64,000 nucleotides of DNA from UBA6115 sp040776985 (lineage in GTDB: Bacteria > Bacillota > Clostridia > Christensenellales > Aristaeellaceae), in contig JAXGZL010000001.1 of NCBI GenBank assembly GCA_040776985.1, positions 1,186,618-1,250,617 on the forward strand, written 5' to 3'. The notes under the pieces were generated by a model. It was given only the letters and a program-made list of their open reading frames with translations, was not told the DNA's origin and ran no database searches. Numbering within the stretch: the first letter of the stretch is position 1; each line of letters begins with the position of its first letter. Position numbers and translations under genes: made by a program. Shown one piece after another: positions 50,781 through 59,662 of this stretch.

Positions 50781-52143
50781 TGCCCCCAGTCTTTGTACCA
50801 ACCAGTGAGTTAGTAAAGACCGTTTCCTGGCACCCGCATTCCTTCATAGGCTTGGCCACATCGTAACACAGGATGCCGAGGCGCTCAAGGGCGCGCGCAG
50901 CGCGTTCATGGTGAACCACAGGTTCGCCACCCTTGAACGGTGAGGCAGGCTGTGTTTTGCTCCTCAAGCCGTCAGAAGGATGCTTTGCGGGGCCGGTGGG
51001 CGTCCGCCCAAACTGCTATGAGGCCTGACCTTGTTGTAGTAATCCTTCCACTGTTTCGCCAACACCTCCGCTTCGTACAGATTGCCAAACAATTCGCCGT
51101 TCAAAAACTCATCTCGCATTCGGCTGTTGAAACTCTCGCAGTAGCCGTTCTCCCAGGGGCTGCCCGGTTCGATGTAGGTCGTGATAACACCCAGGCTTGA
51201 AAGCCATTCGCGTAGTTTCTTGGCAATGAACTCGGGCCCGTTGTCGCTGCGGATGTATTCCGGACACCCCCTCTGCATCATGATGTCTGCAAGTGCTTCC
51301 ATCACATCCGTTCCCCGCCAGGAGCGCCTGGGGATACTGGCCAGGCACTCTCTGGTGTACTCATCAATGATGTTGAGGAACCTCAGCTTCCTGCCGTCCA
51401 TGGTTCGGTCTTCCACAAAGTCATAACTCCATACATGGTTTCGGTGTTCCGGTCGCAACCGGATACAGCTGCCGTCATTCAGGAACAAGCGCCGCTTCCT
51501 GGGCTGTTTGTGCGGCAGTTTCAACCCTTCTTCCCGCCAGATCCGCTCCACCCGCTTGTGGTTGATCTTGCGCCCGTCGTTGCGCAGCATGTGTGTCACT
51601 TTTCGATACCCTACTCGCCCATAATTGCTCACTTTTTCGATGATCTCCGCCCGTACTTCATCCTCGTCAGGTAATCGCACGGGCTCATATCGGAAGGCAG
51701 TTCGGTTCACCTTCAACACCCGGCAAGCCCGACGCTCTGTGACTGGATGTGCTTCCAGCACATAGGCGACGGCTGCCCTTTGCTTGACCGGGCTCAGAAG
51801 TTTTTTGAGTTCACGTCTCTGAGAATCGCATTATCCAAGCTCAAGTCCGCAACCAGTTTCTTCAGCCTGGCGTTTTCCTTCTCCAGTTCCTTCATCCGCT
51901 TGGCATCGGCGCTGTTCATGCCGCCATACTCTTTCCGCCAGCGATAGTACGTTTGCTCGGTGATCCCTGCCTGACGCGCTGCTTCTGCAATGGTGTTGCC
52001 CTGATTGCATAGAAGCTCGATCTCCCGCAGCTTCACAATGATTTGTTCTACCCCATATGCTTTCCTTGCCATGTTTTCAGTTCCTCCTGTTTCGTTGATT
52101 ATATCTCAACTAACTCTCGGACTGGTACAAGGATTGGGGGGCA
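50781..52143 (-). mobile_element. IS3-family insertion sequence (IS407-like), 1363 bp
   Basis: Ends 5'-TGCCCCC...GGGGGGCA-3' with imperfect inverted repeats of about 35 bp sharing CTTTGTACCA/TGGTACAAGG and GAGTTAG. Flanked by 4-bp direct repeats GGTC (50777-50780 and 52144-52147), the duplication size of IS407-type elements. Contains overlapping orfA and orfB on the minus strand. Confidence 0.92.
50964..52072 (-). CDS. IS3-family transposase OrfAB, -1 frameshift
   Basis: OrfA (52072-51794, 92 residues) has a helix-turn-helix (IAEAARQAGITEQTYYRWRK) and a leucine-zipper-like tail. At 51806-51800 the minus strand reads A-AAA-AAC, a canonical -1 slip site. A shift there continues as KLLSPVKQRAAVAYVLEAH into OrfB, which carries the rve-type DDE catalytic core (VWSYDFVED, IRSDNGPEF, PGSPWENGYCESF). 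The element appears intact. Confidence 0.92.
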
Positions 52144-52145
52144 GG

Positions 52146-52784
52146 TCACAGCCTGACAAACCGCTCAATGTCCAAGGATGATTTTAGCGCCGCATTTGTC
52201 AACCGGATGGCGAGCGCATTGCTGTCCGCTTTGATGGTCAGCCCCTGAATCAGTGGCCAGCCTGAAAGTTCATCCGCAATCTTTTCAGCCTTTTGTTTTC
52301 GCATTTGGCCTGAAATACGAAAGAGCAGCAGCGTTCCATTCCTGACTTTAATCAGTTCAGGCGATTCATGAGGCACCCCGGGTATCACATCCTTGCCCAG
52401 CTTAAGGAGCATTTGGGATTGTATCAGTTCAGGCATTTGCTCCCAGGCCAGGGAAGATTGGACAGTGCCCAGTATGAACTCGGCAGTATCCTTCGCTCCC
52501 TCATTGGTTTGCCATACAATCTCCCTCTGCCAGCTGTCCGAGCCTGTCTGCGCGTCATGGTACTGTGAAGTTTCCCTGCTCTGAAGAATAAATCCTTCTC
52601 CCTTCACCTCCAAAACATGCTCCAGGCCGCTGTCATTGTATGAACAAAGATACCCCTTCTCCTTGCAGTAACGCTCTATTTCCATTTTCTTTTTCCTTTT
52701 GCTGGTTCCCATTCCGATGAAAAACGCCGCGATGAGAATCCCCGCAAGCAAAGCTACGATAACAGCGATGGTGGTATCAGACAT
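52146..52784 (-). CDS. membrane-anchored hypothetical protein
   Basis: 212 residues from ATG with CAGGAGGG upstream. One N-terminal transmembrane helix (IAVIVALLAGILIAAFFIGM) is followed by a basic stop-transfer (SKRKKKMEIE) and a cytosolic mixed domain without recognised motifs. Its stop codon lies at the edge of the IS3 target duplication, so the gene is just intact but has lost its native downstream region. Confidence 0.6.
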   Translation of the reverse strand: MSDTTIAVIVALLAGILIAAFFIGMGTSKRKKKMEIERYCKEKGYLCSYNDSGLEHVLEVKGEGFILQSRETSQYHDAQTGSDSWQREIVWQTNEGAKDTAEFILGTVQSSLAWEQMPELIQSQMLLKLGKDVIPGVPHESPELIKVRNGTLLLFRISGQMRKQKAEKIADELSGWPLIQGLTIKADSNALAIRLTNAALKSSLDIERFVRL

Positions 52785-52822
52785 CTTCCCTCCTGTTGAA
52801 GCGATGCACTGTAACAAAACTA

Positions 52823-53728
52823 TTATGAAGGCGCGCCATATACCCGGCTTATCAAAAGGGCAGCCAGGCGTTCGCCAATGGTATCGTCATCCGGATATCC
52901 TTGCGGCCACCAATCAATCCGGTAGCATGCGCTGCCCCTCAAAACAACGATTGCCTTGGAACCGTTTGAGAAAACCAGTTCATACCCCAAATCCCACAAA
53001 GCTGAGGGCAATTGCCTTGTATCCGTTGCAAACCCTAGATAAGAATCCTGTCTGGCCGCGCCTTCCTGCAGGAAGGCGGTGAATGTCAACTTCAGGTGCG
53101 GGTTGTTGTCCTTCACAAACCCACAGGCAGGTTTCCCGTTTGGGGCGTTAGAAGAGGCCTCCGGGAAAAAGGCATAGCCGGTCATGCCGGTAACCTGCTG
53201 GATGTCCTCAGTGGAAACCGCCATATCCATTGTCCACCCGGCCGGCAGGGAGATTTCCCCCCGCAGGGATTCCGCCTCGGCCTCATCCTTGGTTTCAGCC
53301 ACGCTGATGCCTTCCACCGGAGCAGGCGAGCTTGCCTGGGCAGTGCCAGGCGGTTCCGCCGCGGGCATGGTTTGCTTTGTGAAATACACCGTGATACCTC
53401 CATAGGGGACGACTAGTTCTCCTCCTTCCGGGACAGCGGTATGGAACACATAGCTGCCGGTAAATACGAGCGTGTCTTCCTTCATCTCCCATTTAGCCTG
53501 TTCCTTGTAGTCTCCCATTACAATGTCACAAAGGCCATCTTCCCCAAGGGTGATGGTGCAACCCTGGGGAAAGAGCTGGATTGCGTCAAGCGAGTATTCA
53601 GATGTTTGAAAACGCACGGCTTCCCAAGTGCCTTCCATGCTTTCTTCGGCAATACCCATGGATAACAATGCCAAGAACACAATCAACATTATGGGAAAGG
53701 CCGGCATTCGATTCTTCTTGCTTTTCAC
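52823..53728 (-). CDS. exported hypothetical protein with lipocalin-like N-terminal domain
   Basis: 301 residues from GTG with AAGGAG 5 bases upstream. A signal peptide (FPIMLIVFLALLSMGIAEES) is followed by MEGTWEAVRF ... CDIVMGDYKEQAKWEMKEDT, a pattern like small lipocalin-type beta barrels. An Ala/Pro/Glu linker (about 135-165) leads to a second domain of unknown type. It lies between two other envelope-type genes in the same direction. Confidence 0.58.
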   Translation of the reverse strand: MKSKKNRMPAFPIMLIVFLALLSMGIAEESMEGTWEAVRFQTSEYSLDAIQLFPQGCTITLGEDGLCDIVMGDYKEQAKWEMKEDTLVFTGSYVFHTAVPEGGELVVPYGGITVYFTKQTMPAAEPPGTAQASSPAPVEGISVAETKDEAEAESLRGEISLPAGWTMDMAVSTEDIQQVTGMTGYAFFPEASSNAPNGKPACGFVKDNNPHLKLTFTAFLQEGAARQDSYLGFATDTRQLPSALWDLGYELVFSNGSKAIVVLRGSACYRIDWWPQGYPDDDTIGERLAALLISRVYGAPS

Positions 53729-53772
53729 AATTTCTCCTTCTACTGACAAGGCTTGCGAGGGAAGACCGCAGT

Positions 53773-55383
53773 TTACTCTAGGTAGAACAACGCGTCCCCA
53801 TCATCAACCTTGGCGTACAGGGATAGAAGGAAAGCGATGTCCGCGATGCCGTCTTCAGTCAAACCTTGATTGTTTTCAAAGGCGATGACCGCCTTGCTTG
53901 TGGCTTCATTAAAAATGCCGTTGGCTTCCCCGAGGAAAACATCCATCTGCGACAGCCACTTTTGGATATAGGCGACATGCCCTCCCTTCGCCCCCCGGGA
54001 CAGCTCAGCAAAAGGAAGAAGCATGGGCGACGCGATCTCATCAAACTGCTTCTTCGCAAGGGTATTGCCCTGGCTGAGCGCGGTCTTCAGATCATTCAAA
54101 GCCATTAGCCTGAAGAACGGGTTTCCGGTATCGGCATATGCCAGGGCATAACAGGAACCTCTGATTTCCGCCTCGAAGGCATTGGGGCCGTTTTGGTCAA
54201 AACCAGCCGAAATCAGGTCAACAATCAGCCTTACCGCTTGTCGGGCATTGTCCTTTTCAGCTTGAGAGTACCCTTCGCCGGTAAAAATGTCTTTCTTCAG
54301 ATAGGCGTTCTTTAAGTCCATCACATAGCCGTAAGCTGTCTTCCCGCCCAGGTCTGCGGGCAATTCCCCCGGTACCGGGGAATCAGGCGCGCCCTGGGGC
54401 AAGAAATGCCGGGGCATAATGTCCTCCGCCGAGGCGTCTTCACCGGGAGGAACGCTTCGCGCGCTGTCAAAGAGGTTGTTGAGGAACCTTTCTGCCAAAT
54501 GGAGGGCAAGGTCCTCCGGGTTCATGTTGAACCCGGGCCCTCGCCAGACATAGTCTGGAACGCTGACCTGCAGCACCAGCGGCGCCTTGAGAACCAGAAC
54601 CGTGGCATACAGGAGGCCGTTGCCCTGGACGCTTCTTGAACCAAACAGGACAGCCTCCTCGCCAAGTCCCGCGATTTCACGCGCCTTTCCAAGGAAGGCA
54701 AAACGTTTCAGCACCTCATAGCGCGCTTCTCCACCCTGGAGGTCGACTTGCATAAAAACCGCGCTCTGGTCCGGGTGTTCAACGGTGCGCAGAGCATACC
54801 CCAAGCCCAGCCTGCCGTCTTCCTTGGCGTATGTGCTTTTTACGTAAAACATGTTCCCGCTCGTGGTCCCCATCAATTCAGCCGCTTCTCCCAAAGGCAG
54901 TATCTGGGAAATCTGCCAGTGAAGCGGCGCGGCGGCGAGTTCCAAGGCTGAAAGCCGGTCAAAATCAGCTTGAGCGTATCCGCCACCGTTTTCAACGGTT
55001 TTCTGGTAATCAGCCAGCGCCAGCTGCTTAAAGGTATCATCCTTGGTATCCTGATACTTTAAATCATGGGAATACGCCCTCATATAGAGGTTATACTGGT
55101 CAGGGGCACCTGCGGTTTCCATCGCCTGAGTTGCAGCCAAAATCAACAGTTCTATCGCGCGGCGGGCATTGTCACGGTCGCTGTTGCTGTACTTGACGGC
55201 ATCGCTGAAAACCGTAGCGGGCATATAGGTGTTTTTCAGATCCATCATGTAACCATACCTTGTTTTCCCACCGAAATCCTCCGGCAAGGTATCCGGAACC
55301 GGGGAGCCGCTTGCGATCATGGGCAACACATTGCATCCGGCGAAAACAACGCACAGGATGAGACAAAGCCAAAAACGCTTCAT
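53773..55383 (-). CDS. lipoprotein with duplicated domain and C-terminal peptidoglycan-binding domain
   Basis: 536 residues from ATG with AGGAAGG upstream. The signal ends in a lipobox, VVFAGC. One unit at about residues 27-80 (DTLPEDFGGKTRYGYMMDLK...DNARRAIELL) recurs near residue 345 (GELPADLGGKTAYGYVMDLK...DNARQAVRLI). Residues about 460-536 (GGHVAYIQKWLSQMDVFLGE, NGIFNEATSKAVIAFENNQG) form a peptidoglycan-binding type 1 domain. A cell-wall-associated role is likely. Confidence 0.72.
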   Translation of the reverse strand: MKRFWLCLILCVVFAGCNVLPMIASGSPVPDTLPEDFGGKTRYGYMMDLKNTYMPATVFSDAVKYSNSDRDNARRAIELLILAATQAMETAGAPDQYNLYMRAYSHDLKYQDTKDDTFKQLALADYQKTVENGGGYAQADFDRLSALELAAAPLHWQISQILPLGEAAELMGTTSGNMFYVKSTYAKEDGRLGLGYALRTVEHPDQSAVFMQVDLQGGEARYEVLKRFAFLGKAREIAGLGEEAVLFGSRSVQGNGLLYATVLVLKAPLVLQVSVPDYVWRGPGFNMNPEDLALHLAERFLNNLFDSARSVPPGEDASAEDIMPRHFLPQGAPDSPVPGELPADLGGKTAYGYVMDLKNAYLKKDIFTGEGYSQAEKDNARQAVRLIVDLISAGFDQNGPNAFEAEIRGSCYALAYADTGNPFFRLMALNDLKTALSQGNTLAKKQFDEIASPMLLPFAELSRGAKGGHVAYIQKWLSQMDVFLGEANGIFNEATSKAVIAFENNQGLTEDGIADIAFLLSLYAKVDDGDALFYLE

Positions 55384-55407
55384 GAATATCCTTCCTCCTT
55401 GCTGCAT

Positions 55408-55806
55408 TGGACAACTTACAGAAGTTGAGTGTCTGGTTGAATGCTAAATCAGGATGTCTCACTATGTTTTAAGTTAATATTCAAATACGGAATCTGAGGT
55501 TTGGATGTGTCGGTGGAGCGCCTACTCATCGGAAATCATATTGAAACAGCTATACATACTCGGTTGGTGGGAGAACTCTCATCACCATCAAAATACCCTG
55601 ATAGCTTTCCGTTGTCAAATACCAAATCTAGCCATACGAAATCACGGAATGGTTAATTGTCTACTGCAATGTCGTTGTGGATTGTCAACACTTTTTACCC
55701 CTCAAACACAATGACCCGCCTCCATATGAGACGGGCCAATTTGTATCAACTGATTTTGATGATGTGTTTCATGTGATGCATGGCGCAATCCATCCATAGC
55801 AATGTT
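55408..55806. other. intergenic region, no gene seen
   Basis: About 400 bp. An imperfect inverted repeat at about 55711-55731 (CCCGCCTCCATATGAGACGGG) may end the minus-strand operon that stops at 55807. Nothing else recognised. Confidence 0.4.
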
Positions 55807-56526
55807 TCATGCTGATTGAGCCGCGTTTTTCGCAGCCAGCGAGTTAACCAGGTCAAGGTGAATGCGGCCATCCTTGATTTCAATAATGCGGTCGGCTTTC
55901 TGGGCAATCCTGCGGTCATGTGTGATGATCAGGAAAGTGGTTTTGAAGCGCTCATTGATGTCGCGCATGATGTCATACACAACTTCGGTGGATTCGCTGT
56001 CCAAGTTGCCGGTGGGCTCATCGGCCAGGATGATGCGCGGGTTGTTGATCAGTGAGCGGGCGATGGAGGTTCGCTGCTGCTGGCCGCCGGACATCTTGCC
56101 GGCGTTGTTGTTGGCCACCTTCTCAATGCCCATCAGCTTGAGCAACTCTCGAGCGCGGTCGAGTGTATCTTTGGTGACCTTGCCGTCCCTGATACGCGCT
56201 GGCATCAGCACATTTTCAAGCGCTGTGAACTCCGGCAGCAGGTAATGGAACTGGAACACGAAACCGATGGTCTCGTTTCGCAGCAAGGCTAAGTCGGCCT
56301 TTGTCATCTTTGTTGTTTGTCTGCCGTTGATGACAACGCTGCCGCTGGTTGGACGGTCCAGGGTGCTGATGATATTCAGCAATGTGCTCTTGCCTGACCC
56401 GGACGCGCCGATGATGGATGAGAAAGACTGGGCCTGGATATCAAGATTTATGTCAAAGAGGACCTGCGTCTTGATTTCGCTGCCGTAGATTTTATTGATG
56501 CCTGATAGGCTGATGACATTATCCAT
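55807..56526 (-). CDS. ABC transporter ATP-binding protein (LolD/MacB type)
   Basis: 239 residues. Walker A GASGSGKST, signature MSGGQQQRTSIARSL, Walker B IILADEPTGNLD and ITHD are intact. The start overlaps the permease stop by 8 bp. Last gene of the eight-gene minus-strand run. Confidence 0.92.
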   Translation of the reverse strand: MDNVISLSGINKIYGSEIKTQVLFDINLDIQAQSFSSIIGASGSGKSTLLNIISTLDRPTSGSVVINGRQTTKMTKADLALLRNETIGFVFQFHYLLPEFTALENVLMPARIRDGKVTKDTLDRARELLKLMGIEKVANNNAGKMSGGQQQRTSIARSLINNPRIILADEPTGNLDSESTEVVYDIMRDINERFKTTFLIITHDRRIAQKADRIIEIKDGRIHLDLVNSLAAKNAAQSA

Positions 56527-57673
56527 TCCTGATGACCTCCATCGGATCTAAGCGGGCTGAGCGCCTGGCAGGGATGAGGGAAGCGAGGGTAGCCGCGATC
56601 ACCGCGATGACAGCCGACAGGAGGATGAACCCCCCATCGATAAACAGGGCGATGACCGGCGTGCCATCCGGGTTGAGCGCGAACTTGGTGAAGGAAAAGG
56701 CCAGGCCCAAGCCTAGCGCGATACCCAGCACAGCGCCCGCGATGCCCAGTAGGAAGCCCTCGATCAGGAAGACCAGGCTGGCGTCCCGGTTGCGGATGCC
56801 CATGGCCTTGAGGATGCCCAGCTGCTTTGATTTTTGCAGCACGGTAATAGCCAGTACACTCGCTATCCCCAGCACCACGGAAAACAGCACAAAGATCTGG
56901 ATCATCAGGCTGGAGATGCTCTGACCGTTGAGACCGCTTAATAACTGCTCGTTCTGGCTTTTCCAGTCGGTCACCTTCAGGGTGTCGGGCAAGACTGCCT
57001 TAAGTTCTGACGCGATCGCGTCGGCCAGGAAGGGATCCAGCGCCTGCATTTCGATGGACGAGGCAGTGCCGCTGCCGTAGCCGTACACTTCCTGCGCCAG
57101 CTTGAGGTCAGAGATCACCCAGCGATCGTTGAGTGCCGCTGTTCCAAGGTCAAAGATGCCGCTGACAGCCGCTTCCCGCGTGCTGCCCCTGGGTGTAGCC
57201 AGGGTGACGGTATCTACGATCCCGGCTTCCTGAGCGAGGCTCTTGCCGATTATTACTTCGCCATCGCCAGGCAGCGCGCCTGAAACCAGCGATTCGCTCA
57301 GGCGGTAGATTCCGTCAGCCCGATCCAGCTCAAAGCCGCGCAGCAGAATCGGGAAATCATCCCCTTCGCTGTTTCTGAGGAAGCCGCTGGCATCCACAAC
57401 GGGCGAGACATCTTCGACATCGGAGCGGGTCTCTACGATCTGATCCACGACAGCCTGATAGTTTTCTACTGTTTCGCCGCGCTTTGCGGCGCTGACCGTG
57501 ACCTGGGTGTTGCGGCCGATTGCGGTATCCACCAGCTCGATCTGCAAGCCGCTGATGAGGGAGCCAATAAAAACCTGGACCGAAACGCCAACGGCGATAC
57601 CGACCGCGATCAGGATGGATTGCCCTTTGGCGTGGGTAAGAAACCGCCAAGCGATTCTTGCTGCTGTCTTCAT
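56519..57673 (-). CDS. FtsX/LolC-type ABC permease
   Basis: 384 residues. One N-terminal helix (about 17-37), a large extracellular domain (40-250), then three C-terminal helices. VLQKSKQLGILKAMGIRNRD and LIPARRSARLDPMEVIRNG are characteristic of the family. It overlaps the cobalamin protein gene by 4 bp. The pair probably exports or extracts a lipid or peptide at the membrane; no adaptor is encoded beside it. Confidence 0.9.
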   Translation of the reverse strand: MKTAARIAWRFLTHAKGQSILIAVGIAVGVSVQVFIGSLISGLQIELVDTAIGRNTQVTVSAAKRGETVENYQAVVDQIVETRSDVEDVSPVVDASGFLRNSEGDDFPILLRGFELDRADGIYRLSESLVSGALPGDGEVIIGKSLAQEAGIVDTVTLATPRGSTREAAVSGIFDLGTAALNDRWVISDLKLAQEVYGYGSGTASSIEMQALDPFLADAIASELKAVLPDTLKVTDWKSQNEQLLSGLNGQSISSLMIQIFVLFSVVLGIASVLAITVLQKSKQLGILKAMGIRNRDASLVFLIEGFLLGIAGAVLGIALGLGLAFSFTKFALNPDGTPVIALFIDGGFILLSAVIAVIAATLASLIPARRSARLDPMEVIRNG

Positions 57674-58332
57674 TGTTTGACCTCCCTGATTTCGCGGATA
57701 GACTCGAAGCTTGTGAGTGCGCCGTCCGCGCCGAAGTCAAGGGCATTCTTGCCTGTGCGCGCCAGTGCGCTGCCCGCGATAAATACCCGGGGGGCGGGTT
57801 TGTTGGCTTTGACCGCGGCGATGATGGCGGGCAACTGCGCCAGATTGAGGTAGTTTGTCACGCTGATGCAGACCAGATCAGGCTTAAGTGTTTTCACGGC
57901 GTTGAGCATCGTATCCCTGGGCGTGTTGCAGCCGATATAGTCCACCTGATAGCCAAGCAGCACAAAAAAGTCCATGCCCATGCGGATGCCGATTTCGTGA
58001 TACTCCTCCTCCGGGGCGACCAGCAGTACCCTGGTGTTCCTGCCCGGCATGCCGTACTTCTGCCGCTGCAGAAGCAAAAAGGGCCAGCAAGCGCCCATCA
58101 CGGCCTGAACGATGGCGGATTGCAGATGCTCACGCCAAATAAGCTCGTCCTCCGTTTCACGGGGCACTTTGATGCGGTTGAGAGAGGGAGCCAGGATTTC
58201 TTCATAAAGTTCGGGAATCGTCACGTCACCCCGCTCCAGAAGCCCCAGCGCGAAAGCGACCGCGCCTTCGCGGTCGTTGCTCTCCAGCAGGGCGATAAAA
58301 GCGTCCAACTGGTGTTTCCCTTTTTCTGTCAT
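57670..58332 (-). CDS. cobalamin-binding domain protein (CarH-like sensor without HTH)
   Basis: 220 residues from ATG with GAGGAGG upstream. Residues 1-95 form a helical cap with LIWREHLQSAIV, where E68-H69 matches the EH pair of CarH/LitR photoreceptors; the Trp ten residues earlier is absent. Residues 100-215 form a Rossmann-type B12 domain with EYHEIG (H112, lower-ligand position), GYQVDYIGCNTP and VFIAGSAL. No MerR helix-turn-helix is present. It probably binds adenosyl- or methylcobalamin and may sense light or supply B12-dependent control; the partner is unknown. Confidence 0.82.
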   Translation of the reverse strand: MTEKGKHQLDAFIALLESNDREGAVAFALGLLERGDVTIPELYEEILAPSLNRIKVPRETEDELIWREHLQSAIVQAVMGACWPFLLLQRQKYGMPGRNTRVLLVAPEEEYHEIGIRMGMDFFVLLGYQVDYIGCNTPRDTMLNAVKTLKPDLVCISVTNYLNLAQLPAIIAAVKANKPAPRVFIAGSALARTGKNALDFGADGALTSFESIREIREVKQ

Positions 58333-58384
58333 TGAATCCTCCTCAATAGCAAATGAATGTTTCATGGTGATGCGGCTGTCAGGG

Positions 58385-59662
58385 CTAATCTGTCCGTGTC
58401 GCGCGCGAATCGAGAAAATAGTAGGAAGAGAGCAGGTAGGCTTGCCCATGCTGCTCTGCCAGGGAATAGAGACTGCGTTTCACGGTGGCCAGGCTTCCTT
58501 TTCCTGCCGCATACTCATCCAGGGCTTTGAAATACCGGCGCTTTTGCGGGGTTTCGCCCGCGTCTTTGAAGTATCCCCAGACATGGCTGGCTGCATTGAT
58601 GGCGCTGCCCCTATCAAGGGGCAGGTCCATCGCGCTTTCCACCAAGCGGAAGAACGCGCGCGCGGGGAAGGCCTGCTTATCCTTGAGCAGCTCGCGGATG
58701 GCCTGATAATGGGACTGGGAGTGTTCCAGAACAAGATATTTGTACCGGCCCCACTCTTTCTCCAGTTCATGCAGTATATCAGATTTCTCTACACAAAGCA
58801 TGCATTTGCGGGCAGAGATGTTCTTATCCTTAACCTCCAGCATGATGTCAGGTTTTTCACCGGCCAGGCAGTCATAAAAATCCATAAACTCATCAATACG
58901 GATGGTGGCGGAGTGCGCGCCGGGTTTCCTATTCGGATCACTTTGGGAATAATGGATCTTCTGCCTTCCGTCCAGTTTGCCCCACGTGGAGGCGCAAGCC
59001 GCGATCCACTCCTGCTGAGGGATTGACCCAAGAGACGGATTCGCCAGATGGTGAAGGTTGTCAAAGACAACGGGAATGTTTGTGCTGGCGCTGATGGCCA
59101 GCACATCACTGATATTGTAGCTTCTATCATCATTTTCTATGACCAGCCGCCCGCGCACGCGCTCCGGCAGCGACCGGAACCGCTGGATGAAACGCGCTGA
59201 GGCGGCGGCTTTGTCCTCATACACGCCGCCGATGTGCAGGACAAGCTTGTGCGACGCGTCCACTCCCAGGCTGTCCAGAAACAGGGCGTGATAGTCGAGC
59301 TCCGCGTATGCGGCGTCCGCAATCTTCTCATTGGGCGAATTAAGCACCGTGTATTGGCCCGGATGCATCGATACCCGCATGCCGCTTTGCTTGATTCTGT
59401 CTCCAATCATCGCCAGGCGCTCTTTGAACTCATCAGCCCAGGGAATTGTGTTGATGGGGCTGGAAGCGAAGGGGATGATGTCGGAGCTGACGCGATACAG
59501 GTGGATGCCGTTTGATATGTTGTACTCCACCATGTTCAGCAGTGCGTCCAGATTGCTTGCGATCAACTCGCGCAGGCGCTGGGGACTCGCGTTTTTAATG
59601 AGACACTTTTTGATGTCAGTGTCGGGCACGGCCTGTGCCAGGCAGGCATAGCCGATGCTCAT
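58385..59662 (-). CDS. uvdE: UV DNA damage endonuclease (UvdE) fused to DUF1722
   Basis: 425 residues. Residues 1-300 are a UvdE TIM barrel: RVSSDIIPFAS, MHPGQYTVLNSP, LVIENDDRSYN, VVFDNLHH, HYSQSD and IMLEVKDKN carry the metal-binding Glu, His and Asp residues. The enzyme nicks DNA 5' of UV photoproducts. Residues 305-420 (YKYLVLEHSQSHYQAIRELL, ASHVWGYFKDAGETPQKRRY) resemble DUF1722/YbgA, a domain found beside photolyase in enterobacteria. The start overlaps the DUF1295 stop by 4 bp. Confidence 0.88.
   Translation of the reverse strand: MSIGYACLAQAVPDTDIKKCLIKNASPQRLRELIASNLDALLNMVEYNISNGIHLYRVSSDIIPFASSPINTIPWADEFKERLAMIGDRIKQSGMRVSMHPGQYTVLNSPNEKIADAAYAELDYHALFLDSLGVDASHKLVLHIGGVYEDKAAASARFIQRFRSLPERVRGRLVIENDDRSYNISDVLAISASTNIPVVFDNLHHLANPSLGSIPQQEWIAACASTWGKLDGRQKIHYSQSDPNRKPGAHSATIRIDEFMDFYDCLAGEKPDIMLEVKDKNISARKCMLCVEKSDILHELEKEWGRYKYLVLEHSQSHYQAIRELLKDKQAFPARAFFRLVESAMDLPLDRGSAINAASHVWGYFKDAGETPQKRRYFKALDEYAAGKGSLATVKRSLYSLAEQHGQAYLLSSYYFLDSRATRTD

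Noticed and set aside
55505..55714. 69-codon plus-strand frame
   Set aside because: No ribosome binding site and no protein-like pattern.
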